In this document: positions 9,074 through 17,198 of the stretch, piece after piece | Layout of the letters: each line of letters begins with the position of its first letter | Numbering within the stretch: the stretch's first letter is position 1 | DNA from: Nitratireductor mangrovi | GTDB lineage: Bacteria > Pseudomonadota > Alphaproteobacteria > Rhizobiales > Rhizobiaceae | Assembly (NCBI RefSeq): GCF_007922615.2 | Contig: NZ_CP042301.2 | Span: 2,232,001-2,296,000, forward strand | DNA length: 64,000 nt | Direction of reading: 5' to 3' | The notes under the pieces: model-generated | Told to the model about the DNA's origin: nothing | Seen by the model: the letters and a program-made list of their open reading frames with translations, nothing else | Database searches by the model: none | Made by a program: the position numbers and the translations under genes

Positions 9074-9844
9074 ATGAAGCTTCAGGACAAGGTCGCGCTG
9101 GTCACCGGCGCGGCATCGGGACTCGGCCTCGCCACGTGCAGGGCGCTCGCCGAGGCCGGAGCCCGGATCGTCGGGGTCGATCGCGACGAGGCCGGGCTTG
9201 CCCGGCTTGCGGATACGCTCGGCGGATCGGTGGCCGTCAGGACGGTCGACGTCGCCGACGAGGCGAGCGTCCGGTCGGCGATCGACCATGCCGTCGAGAC
9301 GTTCGGCGCGCTGCATGTCGCGGTCAACTGCGCCGGCGTGGCGGACTCGGCCAAGACGGTCTCCCGCGGCGCGGCGTTTCCGCTGGCGACATGGGACAAG
9401 GTCATCGCCGTCAACCTGACCGGCACCTTCAACGTGATCCGCTTCGCCGCACTCGCGATGACGGCCAACGAGCCCGACGACAACGGCGAGCGCGGCGTCA
9501 TCGTCAACACGGCGTCCGGTGCCGCGACCCAGGGCCAGGTCGGCCAGGCGGCCTACAGTGCCTCCAAGGCCGGCGTGATGGGCCTCACGCTGCCGGTCGC
9601 CCGCGACCTCGCCGAGCACGGAATCCGCGTGGTCTCCATCGCACCGGGCCTGTTCGACACGTCGATGGTCGCCGGGCTTCCAGAGACGGTCTCGCGGTCG
9701 ATCATCGAACGCATGATCCTCTTCCCCAGCCGCATGGGCCAGGCCGGCGAGTTCGGCGGCCTGGTGCGCCACATCGCCGAAAACCCCTACATCAACGCCA
9801 CGACGATCTCGATCGACGCCGGCGCCCGCATGATGCCGCGCTAG
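9074..9844 (+). CDS. SDR, 3-hydroxyacyl-CoA dehydrogenase type II-like (HSD17B10-like)
   Basis: 256-residue classical short-chain dehydrogenase. N-terminal Rossmann motif TGAASGLG near residues 12-19, NxAG-type block NCAG, catalytic Ser in NTASGAA and YSASK as the YxxxK motif. The text around RFAALAMTANEPDDNGERGVIVNTAS and the C-terminal FPSRMGQAGEFGGLV closely matches the type II 3-hydroxyacyl-CoA dehydrogenases, which oxidise 3-hydroxyacyl-CoA with NAD. That supplies the step between the enoyl-CoA hydratase and the thiolase encoded beside it. Strong RBS (GGGAGGA). Confidence 0.9.
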   Translation: MKLQDKVALVTGAASGLGLATCRALAEAGARIVGVDRDEAGLARLADTLGGSVAVRTVDVADEASVRSAIDHAVETFGALHVAVNCAGVADSAKTVSRGAAFPLATWDKVIAVNLTGTFNVIRFAALAMTANEPDDNGERGVIVNTASGAATQGQVGQAAYSASKAGVMGLTLPVARDLAEHGIRVVSIAPGLFDTSMVAGLPETVSRSIIERMILFPSRMGQAGEFGGLVRHIAENPYINATTISIDAGARMMPR

Positions 9845-9853
9845 GAGCCGACC

Positions 9854-10696
9854 ATGAGCATCAACGACTGGATCGCCCCGGACGCGATGAAGGGCAAGGT
9901 GGTCTTCATCACCGGCGGCGGCAGCGGCATCAATCTCGGCATCGGCAAGACCTTCGCCAGGGTCGGCGCCGACGTCGCCATCTGCGGCCGCTCGCTCGAG
10001 CGGCTCGAGGGCGCGGCGCGCGAGCTCGAGGCGCTCGGCGCACGGGTCAGCGCCAGCGTTGCGGACGTACGCGACTACGACGCGCTTGCCGCCGCGCTGG
10101 AGACCAGTCGCCGCGAGCTCGGCAGCGTCGACGTGCTGGTCTGCGGCGCTGCCGGCAACTTCGTCGCCCGCGCCGAAGCGATGAACGCCAAGGGTTTCCG
10201 TACCGTGGTCGAGATCGACCTGCTCGGCAGCTTCAACGCGTCCCATGCCGCCTTTGGCCAGTTGAAGGAGACGCGCGGCTCGATCCTCTTCATCTCTGCC
10301 GGACAGTCGGTCATGCCCTTCGTCGGCCAGTCGCACGGCGGCGCCGCAAAGGCCGGCATCGACAACCTGATGGCCAGCCTTGCGCTGGAATGGGGCCGCT
10401 TCGGCATCCGCTCCAATGCGCTCGTTCCCGGCGCCATCGCAGGCACGGAGGGCATGAAGCGGCTGGACGAGGCGGCCGGCGAGGATACGTGGACCTCGAT
10501 GATCCCGCTCGGGCGCTACGGCGGAACCGACGAGGTGGGTGCGATGGCCGTCATGCTGTCGCTACCGCTCTCCTCCTACGTCACCGGCACGCGCGTCGTG
10601 GTCGACGGGGGCATGGCGCTGTCCGGTTCCGGTCTCTACAACCGCGCCGTATCACTGCCTGCGTTGGAGAGACTGACCAAGATGCCACCCCGATAA
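9854..10696 (+). CDS. SDR similar to 2,4-dienoyl-CoA reductase (DECR2-like)
   Basis: 280-residue SDR with the cofactor motif TGGGSGINLGIG near residue 20. It matches peroxisomal-type 2,4-dienoyl-CoA reductases: CGAAGNF in the substrate loop, and a catalytic region QSHGGAAKAG in which the usual Tyr of YxxxK is replaced by His while Lys is kept, followed by LALEWGRFGIRSNALVPG and IAGTEGMKRL. This enzyme type reduces 2,4-dienoyl-CoA to 3-enoyl-CoA during oxidation of unsaturated acids. It is the last gene of the operon (10-nt gap). An alternative is an enoyl reductase on aromatic-ring-derived dienoyl-CoA. Confidence 0.82.
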   Translation: MSINDWIAPDAMKGKVVFITGGGSGINLGIGKTFARVGADVAICGRSLERLEGAARELEALGARVSASVADVRDYDALAAALETSRRELGSVDVLVCGAAGNFVARAEAMNAKGFRTVVEIDLLGSFNASHAAFGQLKETRGSILFISAGQSVMPFVGQSHGGAAKAGIDNLMASLALEWGRFGIRSNALVPGAIAGTEGMKRLDEAAGEDTWTSMIPLGRYGGTDEVGAMAVMLSLPLSSYVTGTRVVVDGGMALSGSGLYNRAVSLPALERLTKMPPR

Positions 10697-11321
10697 ACGC
10701 GCTGCAAGCACCTGTAAGGCGAGAGAAGCTGCCCACCAGTTCCAAAGCATGCAACGGCCTCCCGGAACGAAAAGCAAATGTCGTCTCATGTTTCAAAGGC
10801 AGCATGAGAGCCAATTGGCATGCTGAAAACTCAGCAAGACAGCTTGGAAATTTCGGACAAGTGGAGACATGGGCCTGGGAATATATCGGATATACTCCGG
10901 GTCATACGTATTCACGGCGCGGAGTGATCGCTCCCAGGCTGTTGATCCGCTGTGATAGGGCTCGTTCATGAGCGCTTCGCCCTAAAACATATCTAGCGTA
11001 TCGCGCAGAACGTCGGACTTTCTCTACGTCTCAACCACAGTCAGTCTGCATTTCGTCCTTCGCGGCATAGGTATGACCGCAAACACGGACGTCTGCTTTC
11101 TCTGGTTTGATCCCCAAGACCGGTCGGTCCGCTGACGGCCCCTTCCCGTCGTTTCGCTCCTCGTCGCTTTCCATTTGACTTCACCCGCAACGGAAGCATT
11201 GCTGTTCGGACGGTGAGCGCCGGTCGATTTGGCCCCACCGCCTTCTCCAGCCCGCGACTGCGGGCTTCAGCCAGTACGGGCGCCGGACGGTCCGGCTGCC
11301 TCAAGCTGAAGGAGAAGCATC
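10697..11321. other. Intergenic region left of the recombinase module, no supported gene
   Basis: About 625 bp without a convincing coding frame. Its first half (about 10.74-11.05 kb) is visibly more AT-rich than its surroundings, which fits the edge of an acquired segment. I found no second copy of the 3' end of the tRNA at 14.2 kb here. The last part before 11322 may carry the promoter for the DUF3489 gene, which has GAAGGAGAAG as ribosome binding site. Confidence 0.5.
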
Positions 11322-11741
11322 ATGCCACTCAACGACACCGACCTGACCACCACCACCAGCGGCGGGGACACGATGGCGCCGGCCTCGAAGCCGGCCGCCG
11401 AAGCGACCCCTCGCTCGGACGAGAGGCCGAAGAAGCGGCGCAGGTCGAAGCAGCAGGGCAAGCCTGGCGGCAAACCCGGCAAGGCGCACACCAAGGCTTC
11501 TGCAGCCGCATCGAATGGCAGGCAGAAGGTGACCAAGTCGGATGCCGTGCTCAAGCTGTTGAGGAGCAGCAAGGGCGCGACGATTGCCGCGATGATGGAG
11601 GCAACCGGCTGGCAGGCGCACTCGGTGCGGGGCTTCCTCTCGGGCACGGTCAAGAAGACGATGGGTCTGACCGTCGAGAGCGAGACCGGCAAGGAAGGCG
11701 CCAGGCGCTATCGCATCGTCGGCGAGACGAGGGCCGGCTGA
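11322..11741 (+). CDS. DUF3489 domain-containing protein
   Basis: 139 residues. The first ~65 residues are low-complexity and very basic ([20 protein letters not shown]), followed by a conserved domain of about 65 residues with [18 protein letters not shown] and [23 protein letters not shown], read as a winged-helix-like DUF3489. The basic tail and fold suggest DNA binding. First gene of the recombinase module, good RBS (GAAGGAG). Role could be regulation or assistance of recombination; not established. Confidence 0.85.
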   Translation: MPLNDTDLTTTTSGGDTMAPASKPAAEATPRSDERPKKRRRSKQQGKPGGKPGKAHTKASAAASNGRQKVTKSDAVLKLLRSSKGATIAAMMEATGWQAHSVRGFLSGTVKKTMGLTVESETGKEGARRYRIVGETRAG

Positions 11742-11747
11742 AGCATC

Positions 11748-12278
11748 ATGCGGGCCGATCACAAGCTGGAGCGGGAGGTCGCAGCAATCTGCGACCTCCC
11801 GCGAGAGGAACTGGTGGCGGCGTGGGTGAAGGCCCATGGCTGCCCGCCACCCAAGGGCGTCAAGCGTGGTCTGCTGGAACGATCCGCAGCCTGGCATCTG
11901 CAGGCAAGGCGGCTCGGCGGACTGTCGACGCATGCCCGCCGGGCGATCCGGCAATATACGAAGCAGAGGGAGATGGAACGCCAAGTGGCGAAGGGATCCG
12001 CTGGTGCCGACAACAGCGGTTGCGTCGCGTCGTCAGATCTTGTGAGGCCCAATTCGGTGGGCACGGCTGGATCGGCTGCAGCGTCCGCCGCTGCGATGAT
12101 CAAGCCGCCGCCGGCACCGGGTACCCGGCTGATGCGCGAGTGGAACGGGCGCATGCATGTCGTCGACATCACCGAGGACGGCATCCTCTTCGACGGCAAG
12201 CTCTACCGTTCGCTGACGGCGGTTGCCAGGCGCATCACCGGCACCCACTGGTCCGGTCCGAGGTTCTTCGGGCTATGA
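11748..12278 (+). CDS. DUF2924 domain-containing protein
   Basis: 176 residues. N-terminal half: a helical region with LEREVAAICDLPREELVAAW and GVKRGLLERSAAWHLQARRLGGL, the DUF2924 signature. C-terminal quarter: PGTRLMREWNGRMHVVDITEDGILFDGKLYRS ending in GTHWSGPRFFGL, a small beta-rich module also seen in proteins next to serine recombinases. The two parts are joined by an Ala/Ser/Pro-rich linker. Its stop overlaps the recombinase start by 4 nt, so the two are translationally coupled and probably act together on DNA. Confidence 0.85.
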   Translation: MRADHKLEREVAAICDLPREELVAAWVKAHGCPPPKGVKRGLLERSAAWHLQARRLGGLSTHARRAIRQYTKQREMERQVAKGSAGADNSGCVASSDLVRPNSVGTAGSAAASAAAMIKPPPAPGTRLMREWNGRMHVVDITEDGILFDGKLYRSLTAVARRITGTHWSGPRFFGL

Positions 12279-13981
12279 GCGGCAACGGCAATACCGTCCG
12301 GCGCCTGCGCTGCGCGATCTACACCCGCAAGTCGACTGAGGAAGGTCTTGACCAGGACTTCAACTCGCTCGACGCACAGCGTGAAGCCTGTGCGGCCTAC
12401 ATCGCCTCGCAGGCATCTCTCGGATGGAAGCTCGTTCCAGACCGCTATGACGATGGCGGCATCTCCGGCGGCACGATGGAGAGGCCGGCACTTCAGAGAT
12501 TGCTCACCGATGTGCGCGAGCGGCGCATCGACGTGGTGGTGGTCTACAAGATCGACCGGCTGACCCGGTCGCTGTCGGACTTCGCCAGGATCGTGGAGAT
12601 CTTCGATGAGGCCGAAGCCTCCTTCGTCTCCGTCACCCAGCAGTTCAACACCACCACCTCGATGGGCAGGCTGACCCTCAACATGCTTCTGTCTTTCGCC
12701 CAGTTCGAGCGCGAGGTCACGGCCGAGCGCATCCGCGACAAGATCGCTGCTTCGAAGAAGAAGGGCATGTGGATGGGCGGCACCGTCCCGCTTGGCTACC
12801 GGGCTCAGAACCGCAAGCTGATCGTCCACGAACAGGAGGCCGAGATCGTGCGCTTCCTGTTCCAGCGGTATCTGGAGCTGAAGTCCGTACGGGCACTCTC
12901 CAAGGAAGCGAAGGCACAGGGCTACGCCGCCACGTTGAAGGAAACGGACGACCCGGTGCGCCTGCGCTCCTTCTGTCGCGGCAATCTCTATCACCTACTC
13001 TCCAACCCGATCTATGTCGGCAAGATCCGCCACCGCGATCAGCTTCACGACGGACAGCACGAACCGATCGTGGAGCCGGACGTGTTCGCCGAGACCCAGG
13101 CGCTGCTGGCGTCGCAGGCGCCGCAAAGAAGGAGTGCCACCAACAGCACTGGCACGCATCTTCTGACAGGCCTGGTGCGCGACGAGAATGGCGACGTGCT
13201 TCGCTCGGCTCACGCCAACAAGAAGGGCACTCGCTATCGCTACTACGTCTCCAAGGACAAGGTCGAAGGCAGCGACAACGCATTGGCCGGCTGGCGGCTG
13301 CCTGCTGCCCAGCTTGAATCAGTGGTTGAGCATCAGCTCACTCGGGTTCTGACCGACCGGGCGCAACTGTCTGGCTGGATTCAGGAATCCGCTTATACGA
13401 GTGACGTGGCGACAGCGCTCGATCGTTCGACTGCGCTGCTTGAGGGCTATCAGTCCGCAGTGCCGCTTGAAAAACTAGCCATGCTGCGTCACTTCATCCA
13501 GGCCGTGGAGCTTCTGCCGGGACAGTTGACCATCGTCTTCGATGTCGAAGCCCTGACCGACGATCTGACAGGCACGAGGGCGAGCACGACAGGTGCTGCC
13601 AACTCCACGCCACGGCTCGTTCGGATCGAATGCCCCTTCTCGCTTCGCCGACGCGGCGTCGAGCAGTGTCTGATCCTGCATGATCGGCAGGCTCGGGCTC
13701 CACGCCAGGACGACGCTCTCATCAGCCTTGTCCTGCGGGCACACCTCTTCCTCCGTCAGCTGACGGAAGGCGGCGGTCGCTCGCTGAGCGAAGTCGCCAC
13801 GCTCAACAACACGGATCTATCCGAGGTCAGCCGGCTGCTTCCCCTCGCCTTCCTTGCCCCTTGCATCACCGAGACCATCCTCTCCGGCACGCAGCCGGAA
13901 CACCTGACGGCCCAGCGCTTGTCCCGCATCAGCGACCTGCCCCTCTCCTGGGCACGGCAGCAGAGCCTCCTGGCCGACTGA
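12275..13981 (+). CDS. Large serine recombinase (resolvase/invertase family)
   Basis: 568 residues from the ATG at 12275, which overlaps the DUF2924 stop; a longer in-frame opening upstream merely reads through the other two genes. N-terminal resolvase domain: AIYTRKSTEEG with the catalytic Ser in about residues 16-20, YDDGGISGGTMERPAL and YKIDRLTRS with the conserved Arg pair. Next a recombinase domain (about 180-290, VPLGYRAQNRKL... NPIYVGKI) and a zinc-beta-ribbon region without clear Cys pairs. The C-terminal tail (HLTAQRLSRISDLPLSWARQQSLL) resembles an extra DNA-binding segment. Carries out site-specific strand exchange; sites unknown. Confidence 0.92.
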   Translation: MSGNGNTVRRLRCAIYTRKSTEEGLDQDFNSLDAQREACAAYIASQASLGWKLVPDRYDDGGISGGTMERPALQRLLTDVRERRIDVVVVYKIDRLTRSLSDFARIVEIFDEAEASFVSVTQQFNTTTSMGRLTLNMLLSFAQFEREVTAERIRDKIAASKKKGMWMGGTVPLGYRAQNRKLIVHEQEAEIVRFLFQRYLELKSVRALSKEAKAQGYAATLKETDDPVRLRSFCRGNLYHLLSNPIYVGKIRHRDQLHDGQHEPIVEPDVFAETQALLASQAPQRRSATNSTGTHLLTGLVRDENGDVLRSAHANKKGTRYRYYVSKDKVEGSDNALAGWRLPAAQLESVVEHQLTRVLTDRAQLSGWIQESAYTSDVATALDRSTALLEGYQSAVPLEKLAMLRHFIQAVELLPGQLTIVFDVEALTDDLTGTRASTTGAANSTPRLVRIECPFSLRRRGVEQCLILHDRQARAPRQDDALISLVLRAHLFLRQLTEGGGRSLSEVATLNNTDLSEVSRLLPLAFLAPCITETILSGTQPEHLTAQRLSRISDLPLSWARQQSLLAD

Positions 13982-14073
13982 GTGCCTCAGTCACTCGATC
14001 ATCCAACCATCGCCGCCGCAAACGTTTGGACACGGAAACGACCCTGCAGAGACAAGAGCCGCGTTGTGCCACA

Positions 14074-14089
14074 CAATTGGTGCCAATTG
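14074..14089. promoter_or_regulatory. Interrupted palindrome near the recombinase 3' end, candidate crossover site
   Basis: Two perfect 7-bp arms (CAATTGG and CCAATTG) flank the asymmetric dinucleotide TG. Serine recombinases cut at a central 2-bp overlap between inverted arms, and this element lies 93 bp beyond the recombinase stop and about 100 bp before the tRNA gene. A 9-bp partial match (CAATTGGCA) at about 10812-10820 is in the opposite orientation and could be chance. Assignment as an attachment site is inference. Confidence 0.3.
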
Positions 14090-14190
14090 CGTCTCTGTCG
14101 CCAAACGTCGGCGACCACACCCGCGCAAGTCACGGAAAAGACGGGGCTATCTGGAGACCGCCGGAAACAGGCGAATGGCAGGAGACTGAG

Positions 14191-14266
14191 TGGTGGGCCC
14201 GGAGGGACTCGAACCCCCAACCAAGCGGTTATGAGCCGCCGGCTCTAACCATTGAGCTACAGGCCC
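14191..14266 (-). tRNA. tRNA with CAU anticodon, probably tRNA-Ile2 (lysidine type)
   Basis: Full cloverleaf of 76 nt on the minus strand with encoded CCA. Acceptor stem GGGCCTG pairs with CGGGCCC, discriminator A; D arm GCTC...GAGC; anticodon stem GGCGG/CCGCT with loop CTCATAA; T arm with TTCGAGT. The anticodon CAU could be Met, but the CTCATAA loop and the C4-G69/C5-G68 pairs resemble tRNA-Ile2, whose C34 is modified by TilS, rather than elongator tRNA-Met. Its 3' end faces the serine recombinase module. Confidence 0.93.
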
Positions 14267-14376
14267 CACGGCCCCGTGAATTAGTTGCTTTTCGTCACCG
14301 GCACAAGCGCGCGCCGCAATCCACCCACAATCGGCCCCTACCTCCGCGACAACGTCTTGAAACCGGAGTCGAACCC

Positions 14377-15090
14377 ATGATCCGTGCCGCCCTGCCCCTC
14401 GCCTTCGCCGGCGCCCTGTCGCTCGCTGCCGCCCTGCCGGCAGTGGCCCAGCAGCAGCCGGCGCCGCGTATCCTCGTCACCGGCGAGGGCGAGGCGAGCC
14501 TGAAGCCCGATCTGGCAATGGTGTCGCTGTCGGTGATGCGCGAGGCCGAAAGCGCCCGCCAGGCGATGGACGCCAACAACGAGGCCATGGCCGCCGTCAT
14601 CGCGGCGATGAAGGAGGCCGGCATCGCCGACCGCGACCTGCAGACGGCCGGCATCCAGATCCATCCGCGCTACGAATCGCGCAGCTACGATGACGGCCGC
14701 CAGACCTCCGAGATCGTCGCCTATCAGGTGACCAACACGCTGAGCGTCCGCGTGCGCGAGATCGACCGCGTCGGCGAAGTGCTGGACCGCGCCGTCACCC
14801 TTGGCGTCAACCAGGGCGGCGGCATCGCCTTCGGCAATGACGACCCCTCCGCCGCCATCACCGAGGCGCGCAAGGCCGCGGTCGCCGACGCACTCGCCAA
14901 GGCACGCACGCTCGCCGAAGCGGCTGGCGTGGCGCTCGGCCCGGTGGTGGAAATCAACGAACAGAATTCCGGCCCGTCGCCGATGCCGTTCAAGGCCCGC
15001 GCCGAGGCAATGGGCGCGGCTCCGGTCGAGGCCGGCGAGAACACCTATACCGTCCAGGTCAATATGAGCTTCGCCATCGGCGGCGAATGA
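14377..15090 (+). CDS. SIMPL domain (DUF541) periplasmic protein
   Basis: 237 residues from the ATG at 14377. A Sec signal peptide (IRAALPLAFAGALSLAAALPAVAQ) is followed by a SIMPL/DUF541 domain: ILVTGEGEASLKPDLAMVSL, then DLQTAGIQIHPRYE and YQVTNTLSVRVREIDRVGEVLDRAV, the usual motifs. Proteins of this family (YggE/BP26-like) are periplasmic or outer-membrane associated and linked to stress tolerance; biochemical role not firmly known. Monocistronic with a strong terminator downstream. Confidence 0.9.
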   Translation: MIRAALPLAFAGALSLAAALPAVAQQQPAPRILVTGEGEASLKPDLAMVSLSVMREAESARQAMDANNEAMAAVIAAMKEAGIADRDLQTAGIQIHPRYESRSYDDGRQTSEIVAYQVTNTLSVRVREIDRVGEVLDRAVTLGVNQGGGIAFGNDDPSAAITEARKAAVADALAKARTLAEAAGVALGPVVEINEQNSGPSPMPFKARAEAMGAAPVEAGENTYTVQVNMSFAIGGE

Positions 15091-15108
15091 GCCGCCGCAA
15101 CTGAAACG

Positions 15109-15141
15109 AAACCGCCGGCGGAGCGATCCGCCGGCGGTTTT
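15109..15141. terminator. Rho-independent terminator between convergent genes
   Basis: Perfect 14-bp stem (AAACCGCCGGCGGA / TCCGCCGGCGGTTT) with a 4-nt loop, flanked by A and T runs on both sides. It can stop transcription from the SIMPL gene and from the convergent histidine-rich protein gene. Confidence 0.88.
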
Positions 15142-15176
15142 GCGTCAGGCCGGTCGCGGCGAACCGCGAAACCAAC

Positions 15177-15545
15177 TTACCAGTTCAGGACCGGGCAGTG
15201 CGGCGCGCGCGCGAAGACGATGTTGACGCGGTGGCCAAACTTGCGGCCGCGCACCTTGATGATGCGATGGTTGGCGCGCACGACACGGGCATGGCGCACA
15301 CCCATGTGGCGCGCCTTGTTCACCGCGCGCCACGGCGTGCAGCCGCGGCGGAAATGCCGGCCCTTGCCCCAGCGCCGGTCACTATGCCAGTGGCGGCCAC
15401 CATCGCCGAAATACATCGAGAAATGGCCACCGGAGCCGCCAAAGCCGATCGACAGCCCGTCGGCCTGTGCGGTGCCGGCGGTCGCGCCGATGGCACCGAC
15501 GCCGATCATGGAGGCAAGGGCGGCGGTCTTGAGGAAACGGAACAT
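15177..15545 (-). CDS. Small secreted His/Arg-rich protein of unknown function
   Basis: 122 residues from the ATG at 15545, supported by the ribosome binding site AGGAG 6 nt before it; the longer frame upstream lacks support. The signal peptide (FRFLKTAALASMIGVGAIGATAGTAQA) is followed by a Gly-rich stretch (GFGGSGGHFSMYFGDGG), many His and Arg, and the C-terminal part RGCTPWRAVNKARHMGVRHARV that recurs in short exported proteins of Rhizobiales. Two Cys could form one disulfide. Function unknown. Confidence 0.85.
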   Translation of the reverse strand: MFRFLKTAALASMIGVGAIGATAGTAQADGLSIGFGGSGGHFSMYFGDGGRHWHSDRRWGKGRHFRRGCTPWRAVNKARHMGVRHARVVRANHRIIKVRGRKFGHRVNIVFARAPHCPVLNW

Positions 15546-15676
15546 GGTCTTACTCCTGCGGGCGGTTTCGGGGTCGGTGTTGTTGTCGCCGAGGCGATAG
15601 TCCGAAAATGCCAGCCGCAGCCTGAACCCCGGGCGAACCGCCCGTTCATGCCACATTCATCAACAAGGCAGGTGTT

Positions 15677-16270
15677 TCAGGCGTCGAGGCGCCGCATCCA
15701 GTATTCCATCGGCTTCGCGGTCTCTGCCGTCTCGCCGATCTCGCGCCAGGAAAACTCCGTCACCAGGCCGGGAATGCGGGCGTAACCGCGCCGGCGCCAG
15801 AACGTATCAAGCGGTTGATGACCGGCCGGCCGCGCCGGATGGTCGGGTGGCCGTACCACGGCGGAAAAGACGCAAGCTTGAAAGCCGAAGCCGCGCGCCG
15901 CCTGCTCGCGCTCCTCGAAAAAGCGCACCCCGACGCCCCTGCCCCGATACGGCGCCAGAAGCACCGACTCGCCAAGATAGAAAAACTCCTCGACCTTCAG
16001 CCCGCGCTCGGCGAAGGGCCGCGCAAACGCGTCGAAATGCTGCGACAGTGGTGCCGCCGTCGCCGCGCCGACCAGTTCCTCGCCATTGAAGGCGCCGATG
16101 ATGACCGCCTTGTCGGCGGCGAAATAGGTCGCAAGGTAACGTCGCTCGTAGTCGGCGTCGCCGTCGTAGAGATAGGGATAGTCGCGAAAGACGGTGATGC
16201 GCAGCCGCGCCAGATCGTCAAAGCGGGCCTTCGCCTCGTCCTCGCCAAGCCGGCGGACCTCGAGACTCAT
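15677..16270 (-). CDS. GNAT-family N-acetyltransferase
   Basis: 197 residues from the ATG at 16270, which overlaps the preceding gene's stop by 4 nt. The acetyl-CoA binding motif is APYRGRGVGVRFFEERE near residue 110, preceded by FYLGESVLL (beta strand 4). C-terminal WRRRGY is the usual GNAT beta-6/7 region. Last gene of a tightly overlapping four-gene operon. Substrate unknown. Confidence 0.88.
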   Translation of the reverse strand: MSLEVRRLGEDEAKARFDDLARLRITVFRDYPYLYDGDADYERRYLATYFAADKAVIIGAFNGEELVGAATAAPLSQHFDAFARPFAERGLKVEEFFYLGESVLLAPYRGRGVGVRFFEEREQAARGFGFQACVFSAVVRPPDHPARPAGHQPLDTFWRRRGYARIPGLVTEFSWREIGETAETAKPMEYWMRRLDA

Positions 16271-16680
16271 GCCTTGGTGACCTGCGCGATCCAGTCGGTG
16301 AGGTTGTAGTAGGTCGTCACCCGCGAGATGCGGCCGTCGTCGACCTCGAAGAAGATGCCGGCCGGCAGCGAGTAGGTCTGGCCGTTCGCCTCCGGCAGCC
16401 CCTCGGCGGTCGCCAGGTAGGTGCCGCGCACGGTGAATTCGGCCGCCGCGCGCACACCGCCCTCGCCGACCATGATCGCGATGTCCGAAAGCTCCTCGCG
16501 GTAGTGTCTCCCCATCATGCCGAGGAACCAGCGGAACTTCTCGACGCCGATCTCGCGTCCGCCCTGATTGATGTCGTGCGCGACATCGTCGGAAAGCAGC
16601 GCCAGCATGGCCTCGTTGTCGGCCGCGTTGAAAGCTTCGAGATAGCGCTCGACCAGGCGGCGGGTTTCGGCTTCGCTCAT
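16267..16680 (-). CDS. SnoaL/NTF2-like, ketosteroid isomerase-related protein
   Basis: 137 residues from the ATG at 16680. N-terminal helix VERYLEAFNAADNEAMLALLSDDVAHDINQ, then conserved strands including GRTYSLP-like QTYSLPAGIFFEVDDGRISRVTTYYNL, matching the ketosteroid isomerase-related NTF2 family. Overlaps neighbours by 4 nt on both sides. These proteins may act as isomerases or hydrolases of small molecules; substrate not inferable. Confidence 0.88.
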   Translation of the reverse strand: MSEAETRRLVERYLEAFNAADNEAMLALLSDDVAHDINQGGREIGVEKFRWFLGMMGRHYREELSDIAIMVGEGGVRAAAEFTVRGTYLATAEGLPEANGQTYSLPAGIFFEVDDGRISRVTTYYNLTDWIAQVTKA

Positions 16681-17198
16681 TCTTTGATCCTGTCGCTGAA
16701 GGTTTTGGCTGAACGCGCGGCCTCGCCCTCGGTTGCAAGAGCTGCGAAGCGATCGCCGGTGACAGCGAAGGCGACCACCTCGGCGCGCACGTCGGCCACG
16801 GTCCGGTAGAAACGCTCGGCGCGTTCGTTGGTCTTCTGCATGGTGAGCCACAGATGCCCGCAGCCTTCGGCGCGCGCCGTCGCCGCAGCGGCGGCCATCA
16901 GCTTTTTCGCGACGCCGCCGCGACGAAACTCCGGCTTCACGTAGAGGTCGGCGACATAGAGTCCCCGCGAGGCATGGCCGGACTCGAACGCCGGCAGCAG
17001 CGAGATGTAACCGGCGATCTCGCCGCAATCGGCAATCAGAACCTGTATCGGCCCGTTATCGGCCAGCATCTCGGCACGCACCATCTCGACCGTCAGCAGA
17101 TCGTCGGGTTCGCCATGGCCGCGCGCCAGCGCGCAGGCCATCGCAAGAATCTCGTCGGCATCGTCGTCACGCGCCGGGCGGATGAAGACGGCCGTCAC
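16677..17198 (-). CDS. GNAT-family N-acetyltransferase
   Basis: 173 residues from a GTG at 17198, in a GTGA overlap with the preceding gene; no in-frame ATG fits better. Core motif: [39 protein letters not shown] around residues 85-125, with RxxGxA in place of the more common RGxGxG. Overlaps the SnoaL gene by 4 nt. Unrelated in detail to the other GNAT gene of this operon. Substrate unknown. Confidence 0.87.
   Translation of the reverse strand: MTAVFIRPARDDDADEILAMACALARGHGEPDDLLTVEMVRAEMLADNGPIQVLIADCGEIAGYISLLPAFESGHASRGLYVADLYVKPEFRRGGVAKKLMAAAAATARAEGCGHLWLTMQKTNERAERFYRTVADVRAEVVAFAVTGDRFAALATEGEAARSAKTFSDRIKE

Larger units (their letters stand above)
11322..13981 (+). mobile_element. 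DUF3489 / DUF2924 / serine recombinase module
   Basis: Three same-strand genes (6-nt gap, then a 4-nt ATGA overlap) forming one transcription unit. From memory, this trio recurs in alphaproteobacterial genomes at variable locations, but its mobility and the roles of the two DUF proteins are not established. It separates a catabolic operon from a tRNA gene, and nothing else is carried inside. I treat it as an integrated recombinase cassette; true ends are not determined, and the region 10.7-14.19 kb is the maximal extent. Confidence 0.65.

Noticed and set aside
2..10696. Leucine/isoleucine/valine transport function for the LivHMF-like genes
   Set aside because: The CoA ligases and beta-oxidation genes inside the same locus argue for an organic-acid substrate; the family name alone does not decide.
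11213..13981. One long frame through the recombinase module (922 residues)
   Set aside because: The upstream part is just a stop-free frame over two other genes; the recombinase has its own ATG at 12275 with a 4-nt overlap to the DUF2924 gene, and its family starts there.
14191..14266. tRNA as the recombinase attachment site with a duplicated 3' end
   Set aside because: No second copy of the tRNA 3' segment is seen in the left flank, and large serine recombinases often do not use tRNA ends.
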